From assembly GCA_910586205.1 (NCBI GenBank), contig CAJUGD010000028.1, positions 1 through 18,847 of the forward strand: DNA of 18,847 nt, given 5' to 3'. Source of the stretch: an uncultured Lachnospiraceae bacterium. Its GTDB lineage: Bacteria; Bacillota; Clostridia; Lachnospirales; Lachnospiraceae. Position numbers and translations under genes: made by a program. Below, in pieces: positions 15,330-18,847 of the stretch (position 1 is its first letter; every line of letters begins with the position of its first letter). Under the pieces are notes generated by a model. The model searched no databases, was not told the DNA's origin, and worked only from the letters and a program-made list of their open reading frames with translations.

Positions 15330-16298
15330 CTATTCTTCTTCTGGTTCCGGGCTTATCTGTTCCGCAATATGTATGGACAGATTGTTGATCACATCATGGA
15401 CACTGCCGCTCATAGTGCAGCCTGCCGCCCGCACATGTCCGCCGCCGCCAAAGTAAGCTGCAACCCTGCTTACATCCACCTGGTTGTTGGAACGCATGCT
15501 GACCTTATACACATGGTTTTCCGTCTCATGAAGGAAAATAGCGCATTCCACCCCATCTGTAACCCGAAGCTGCTCCACGATTCCATCCAGATCCGAACTT
15601 CCTGCACCGTAAAAATCCATATCCTTCTGACGCACTGCCGCAAAGATGCATTTCCTGTCCATAAAAGAAATGCTCTCCAAAAGAGCCCTCCCCAAAATCT
15701 GATTTTGGACATAGGTTCTCTTAAAAAAGGTCTCATCAATAATTTTGCCAAAAGAAACTCCTTTTGCCATCAGTTTCCCGGCAATCTCCATCGTATGAGG
15801 AGAGGTATTATTGTTTTTAAACACATTGGTATCATGGATGATTCCCGTATACAGGCACTCTGCCACAGAAAGGCTGATTTTCTCCTCATCCAGAGAGTCA
15901 AACAACACCTCGCAGGTAGAACTTGCCTCTGCATAAACAATATTCTCCTCTGCATATCCCCGGTTGGTAACATGATGATCCAGGCAGATGCTGTGCCCTG
16001 CCTGATCCATATATCCCTGAAAATCTCCCAGCCGGGTCTTGTCCCCACTGTCCAAACAGATGCACAGATCATAAATCTTTCCTGACCCGGCATCCTGACT
16101 GATCGTATCAAAACGCTTCAGATAGCTGAATTTATCCGCCGGCTTCTCCAAATATACCTGAACGGTCTTATCCGGATATTGCTCCAGCAGGTAGTTGCAG
16201 GCGGCCAGACAGGAACCAACACAGTCCCCATCCGGACGCACATGCCCCAAGATCGCAATGGTCTGCGCATTCTGCGCCATTTCCATCAATCGGCTCAT
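15330..16298 (-). CDS. nrnA: DHH-family bifunctional oligoribonuclease / pAp phosphatase (NrnA-like)
   Basis: NrnA-type enzymes degrade short RNA oligonucleotides (nanoRNA, including pGpG in some bacteria) and dephosphorylate 3'-phosphoadenosine 5'-phosphate. The 322-aa protein shows the DHH-family metal motifs GHVRPDGDCVGS (18-29), D83 in CLDSGD and DHH (107-109). The C-terminal DHHA1 domain ends with GGGGHVRAAG. I chose ATG at 16298 because GGGAGGTGATT lies just upstream. A TTG five codons earlier overlaps that site and is rejected. It lies 30 bases after rbfA in the operon, a standard Firmicute arrangement. Because pGpG is the product of EAL phosphodiesterases, it could complete c-di-GMP turnover begun by the EAL protein in this window, but that link is inference. 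Confidence 0.92.
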   Translation of the reverse strand: MSRLMEMAQNAQTIAILGHVRPDGDCVGSCLAACNYLLEQYPDKTVQVYLEKPADKFSYLKRFDTISQDAGSGKIYDLCICLDSGDKTRLGDFQGYMDQAGHSICLDHHVTNRGYAEENIVYAEASSTCEVLFDSLDEEKISLSVAECLYTGIIHDTNVFKNNNTSPHTMEIAGKLMAKGVSFGKIIDETFFKRTYVQNQILGRALLESISFMDRKCIFAAVRQKDMDFYGAGSSDLDGIVEQLRVTDGVECAIFLHETENHVYKVSMRSNNQVDVSRVAAYFGGGGHVRAAGCTMSGSVHDVINNLSIHIAEQISPEPEEE

Positions 16299-16328
16299 GC
16301 AATCACCTCCCAAAGTTGCTGATCTTTT

Positions 16329-16709
16329 CTAGAGATCATCCTGTTCCTTGGATTGATCCCCTACCACCTGATCAATCAATTTCGACATATGAACTCCATA
16401 TTCAATAGACTGATCCAGGATAAAGCTAATCTCCGGAGTATTTCTTAAATTAATCCTGTGGGCCAGCTCCCGGCGGATATATCCCACAGCGCTTTTTAAG
16501 CCTGCAATGGCTTCCTCTGCTGTCCCTTCACCGCCAAGAACACTGATATACGCCTTACAATACTTTAGATCCGGCGTAACCTCCACAGATACCACACTGA
16601 TCATAGATCCAGATACACGGGGATCTTTGATCTCCGTGCGGATGATCTCACTTAACTCCCTCTGTACCTCTCCGTTGATCCGTGTATTTTTAATGCTGTT
16701 TTTCCGCAT
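16329..16709 (-). CDS. rbfA: 30S ribosome-binding factor A
   Basis: RbfA binds the 30S subunit near the 5' end of 16S rRNA and assists its late maturation, notably in the cold. The 126-aa protein has the single KH-like domain of the family: NGEVQRELSEIIRTEIKDPRV, then VEVTPDLKYCKAYISVLG, then the helix GYIRRELAHRINLRNTPEISF. A short acidic tail (DQSKEQDDL) follows. Length is normal. ATG at 16709 follows AAAGGAT at good spacing. It sits between infB (33 bases upstream) and nrnA (30 bases downstream), the usual order. Confidence 0.95.
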   Translation of the reverse strand: MRKNSIKNTRINGEVQRELSEIIRTEIKDPRVSGSMISVVSVEVTPDLKYCKAYISVLGGEGTAEEAIAGLKSAVGYIRRELAHRINLRNTPEISFILDQSIEYGVHMSKLIDQVVGDQSKEQDDL

Positions 16710-16742
16710 AAAACATCCTTTCTGCTGTTTTTTGCGTTCCTC

Positions 16743-18847
16743 CTACCGAGGAACCTCTACCATAATATAAGCCTCGATCACATCGTCTTCCTGAAGATCG
16801 TTAAACTTATCAAACACCAGACCGCACTCGTACCCGGTAGCCACTTCCTTCACATCGTCCTTAAACCGCTTCAAAGATGCCAAAGCGCCCTCGAAAATCT
16901 GATCCTTGCCTCTGGTAATCCGGCAAGAGCATCCTCTCTGGAACTTTCCGTCGGTAATATAGGAGCCTGCGATGGTGCCTACGCCAGAAGCCTTGAAAAG
17001 CTGACGTACCACCGCATGGCCAATCACCTGCTCCTCGAACACCGGATCCAGCATACCCTTCATGGCTGCTTCCACATCCTCAATGGCCTGATAAATCACC
17101 CGGTACAGGCGCAGATCTACCTTTTCCCGCTCTGCAATGGATTTGGCTGTCACATCGGGCCTTACATTAAAGCCAATGATAATCGCATTGGACGCTGACG
17201 CCAAGGTCACATCCGATTCATTGATCGCACCCACTCCGCCGTGGATCACCTTGACCATCACTTCCTCGTTAGAAAGCTTTACAAGGCTTTCCTTTACTGC
17301 CTCTACGGAGCCCTGCACATCCGCCTTAACGATAATCGGAAGCTCCTTCACATTGCCTGCCTTGATCTGGCTGAACAGATCATCCAGGGACAGGCGGGAC
17401 TTGGTGTCCTCAAGCAGCTTGTTCTTACTCTCTGTGATAAATGTCTGCGCATAGCTTCTGGCTTCTTTCTCGTTTTCTGTAGCCATCAGCACATCTCCGG
17501 CTCCCGGCACATCGTTTAATCCCAGTATTTCTACCGGCTGGGAAGGTCCTGCCTCCTTCACCCGGCGCCCCTTGTCGTCCATCATGGCCCGTACCTTGCC
17601 GTAACAGGCTCCGGCTGTCACGCTGTCTCCTACCCGCAAGGTTCCCTTCTGTACCAGAATCGTGGCCACCGGGCCTTTTCCTTTGTCCAGCTCTGCCTCT
17701 ATCACCAGTCCTCTGGCCTTCCGGTTGGGATTTGCCCTCAGCTCTTTCACCTCTGCGGCCAGCAGAATCATCTCCAAAAGCTCCGATATTCCCTCCTTGG
17801 TATGGGCGGACACGGGCACGAAGATCGTGCTTCCTCCCCAATCCTCGGGAACCAGCTCATACTCAGAAAGCTCCTGCTTCACCCGGTCAATATTCGCACT
17901 GGGCTTATCGATCTTATTGATGGCTACAAGGATCTCCACCTCTGCCGCTTTGGCATGGTTAATCGCCTCCACGGTCTGAGGCATTACGCCGTCATCTGCT
18001 GCCACCACCAAAATGGCAATATCCGTAGACTGGGCGCCCCGCATACGCATAGCTGTAAATGCCTCGTGTCCCGGGGTATCCAAAAATGTAATCTGCTGTT
18101 CATTGATCTCCACGGTATATGCACCGATATGCTGAGTAATACCGCCTGCCTCCCGGGAAGTCACATTGGTAGAACGGATGGCATCCAAAAGGGAGGTCTT
18201 TCCATGATCTACATGGCCCATGACACAGACCACCGGAGATCTGGGAACCATATCTGCCTCGTCCTCCTCGTCTTCCTTTAAAAGCTCGGCGATCACATCG
18301 ATCTTTTCTTCCTTTTCACAGAGAACATCATACTCCATGGCAATTTCTTCTGCCTTGTCAAAATCAATCTCTGAGTTCACTGTGACTATCTGACCCTGCA
18401 AAAACAGTTTTTTGATGATCACAGAAGGCTGCAGCTTCATCTTATCAGCCAGCTCCTTGATCGTGAGAACCTCCGGAAGAGTAATAACCTTTACTACTTC
18501 CTCTGCCTGCTTCTGCGCCGTCTTCTGAGGCATGGAAAGGGTATGCTTGGAAACCTTTCCGCCCTTGCTTCTTGGTCCGTCCTCATTTACGTTCTTTTTA
18601 TCATAACGATCATTTTTGTAGTTATTGTTGTTATTCTTGCGGCTGCTGGTGGGCTTTGACTGGATCGGCGTGTCAAAGCTCTTAGAGCCGGAATCCCGCT
18701 GTCCGGGACGGGCAGCGCCGCCTCTGGCTCCTCCGCCAAAACCGCCTGCTCCACGGTTCCCGTCCCGGTTTCCTCCAAAGCCGCCTGCTCCACGGTTTCC
18801 GTCCCGGTTTCCTCCAAAGCCGCCTGCTCCACGGTTTCCGTCCCGGT
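16743..18847 (-). CDS. infB: Translation initiation factor IF-2 (5' end outside window)
   Basis: IF-2 is the GTPase that brings initiator fMet-tRNA to the 30S subunit and promotes 50S joining. About 700 C-terminal residues are visible, and the frame is open to the window edge, so the start lies outside. The first ~90 visible residues are a low-complexity linker rich in Gly, Arg and Asn with tandem repeats. An IF2_N domain follows (ITLPEVLTIKELADKMKL). The G domain shows GHVDHGKT (about visible residue 210), DTPGHE, NKID and SAH. Domains II, III and the C-terminal tRNA-binding domain end in EDDVIEAYIMVEVPR. An internal ATG at 18533 would give a shorter product, but no ribosome binding site precedes it. 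It is the first visible gene of the operon running to ribF. Confidence 0.96.
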   Translation of the reverse strand, partial: RDGNRGAGGFGGNRDGNRGAGGFGGNRDGNRGAGGFGGGARGGAARPGQRDSGSKSFDTPIQSKPTSSRKNNNNNYKNDRYDKKNVNEDGPRSKGGKVSKHTLSMPQKTAQKQAEEVVKVITLPEVLTIKELADKMKLQPSVIIKKLFLQGQIVTVNSEIDFDKAEEIAMEYDVLCEKEEKIDVIAELLKEDEEDEADMVPRSPVVCVMGHVDHGKTSLLDAIRSTNVTSREAGGITQHIGAYTVEINEQQITFLDTPGHEAFTAMRMRGAQSTDIAILVVAADDGVMPQTVEAINHAKAAEVEILVAINKIDKPSANIDRVKQELSEYELVPEDWGGSTIFVPVSAHTKEGISELLEMILLAAEVKELRANPNRKARGLVIEAELDKGKGPVATILVQKGTLRVGDSVTAGACYGKVRAMMDDKGRRVKEAGPSQPVEILGLNDVPGAGDVLMATENEKEARSYAQTFITESKNKLLEDTKSRLSLDDLFSQIKAGNVKELPIIVKADVQGSVEAVKESLVKLSNEEVMVKVIHGGVGAINESDVTLASASNAIIIGFNVRPDVTAKSIAEREKVDLRLYRVIYQAIEDVEAAMKGMLDPVFEEQVIGHAVVRQLFKASGVGTIAGSYITDGKFQRGCSCRITRGKDQIFEGALASLKRFKDDVKEVATGYECGLVFDKFNDLQEDDVIEAYIMVEVPR
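18742..18847. repeat. 39-bp tandem repeat in the infB linker
   Basis: Two full 39-bp units (18742-18780 and 18781-18819) differ at one base, and a third continues to the window edge (18820-18847). On the coding strand they encode 13-residue units of the type GGNRDGNRGAGGF, in frame, within the IF-2 N-terminal linker. Copy number beyond the window is unknown. Confidence 0.92.

Noticed and set aside
15297..16085. Plus-strand 262-codon open frame opposite nrnA.
   Set aside because: Antisense shadow of a well-supported DHH-family gene, with no family resemblance of its own.
18587..18832. Minus-strand 81-codon frame with EETGTETVEQAAL-type repeats.
   Set aside because: It is an out-of-frame reading of the repetitive infB linker; the infB frame is open over the same bases.

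Overview
The window looks like chromosomal DNA of a spore-forming low-to-mid GC Firmicute, most probably a Lachnospiraceae (Clostridia) member. This rests on protein style, strong AGGAGG-type ribosome binding sites, a CotF-type spore coat gene, and the infB-rbfA-nrnA-truB-ribF order. The genus is not determined.

Layout, left to right. (1) 1-1140: a minus-strand regulatory locus with a Cro/C1-type HTH regulator and a response-regulator receiver that stops early. A 161-bp near-perfect palindrome (MITE-like) sits between the regulator's ribosome binding site and its predicted promoter. (2) 1185-2270: asd, aspartate-semialdehyde dehydrogenase, with its own promoter. (3) 2489-2950: two small plus-strand genes, a 57-aa protein and a CotF-like spore coat protein. 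They end at a very long hairpin shared with the convergent parC. (4) 3059-8517: the two topoisomerase IV subunits, parE (upstream) and parC (downstream), separated by an Rpn/PD-(D/E)XK nuclease-type gene. That gene has its own promoter and internal 12-bp tandem repeats, and a second long palindrome lies at its 3' end. The palindrome appears to carry the parC promoter. A dyad close to a LexA box lies just upstream of the parE promoter. (5) 8839-13326: a plus-strand two-gene operon encoding a degenerate GGDEF-EAL-PASx4 c-di-GMP phosphodiesterase and a DUF1846 protein, closed by a bidirectional terminator. (6) 13397-18847: the 3' part of the translation/RNA operon on the minus strand, infB (5' end outside the window), rbfA, nrnA, truB and ribF.

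Most of the window is housekeeping. The less ordinary parts are the two palindromic elements, the nuclease gene splitting parE from parC, the possible SOS operator, the inverted domain order of the c-di-GMP enzyme next to DUF1846, and the tandem Gly/Arg/Asn repeat in the IF-2 N-terminus. I found no CRISPR array, tRNA, rRNA or riboswitch. Promoters, operators and palindromes were found by eye and have not been scored by software.
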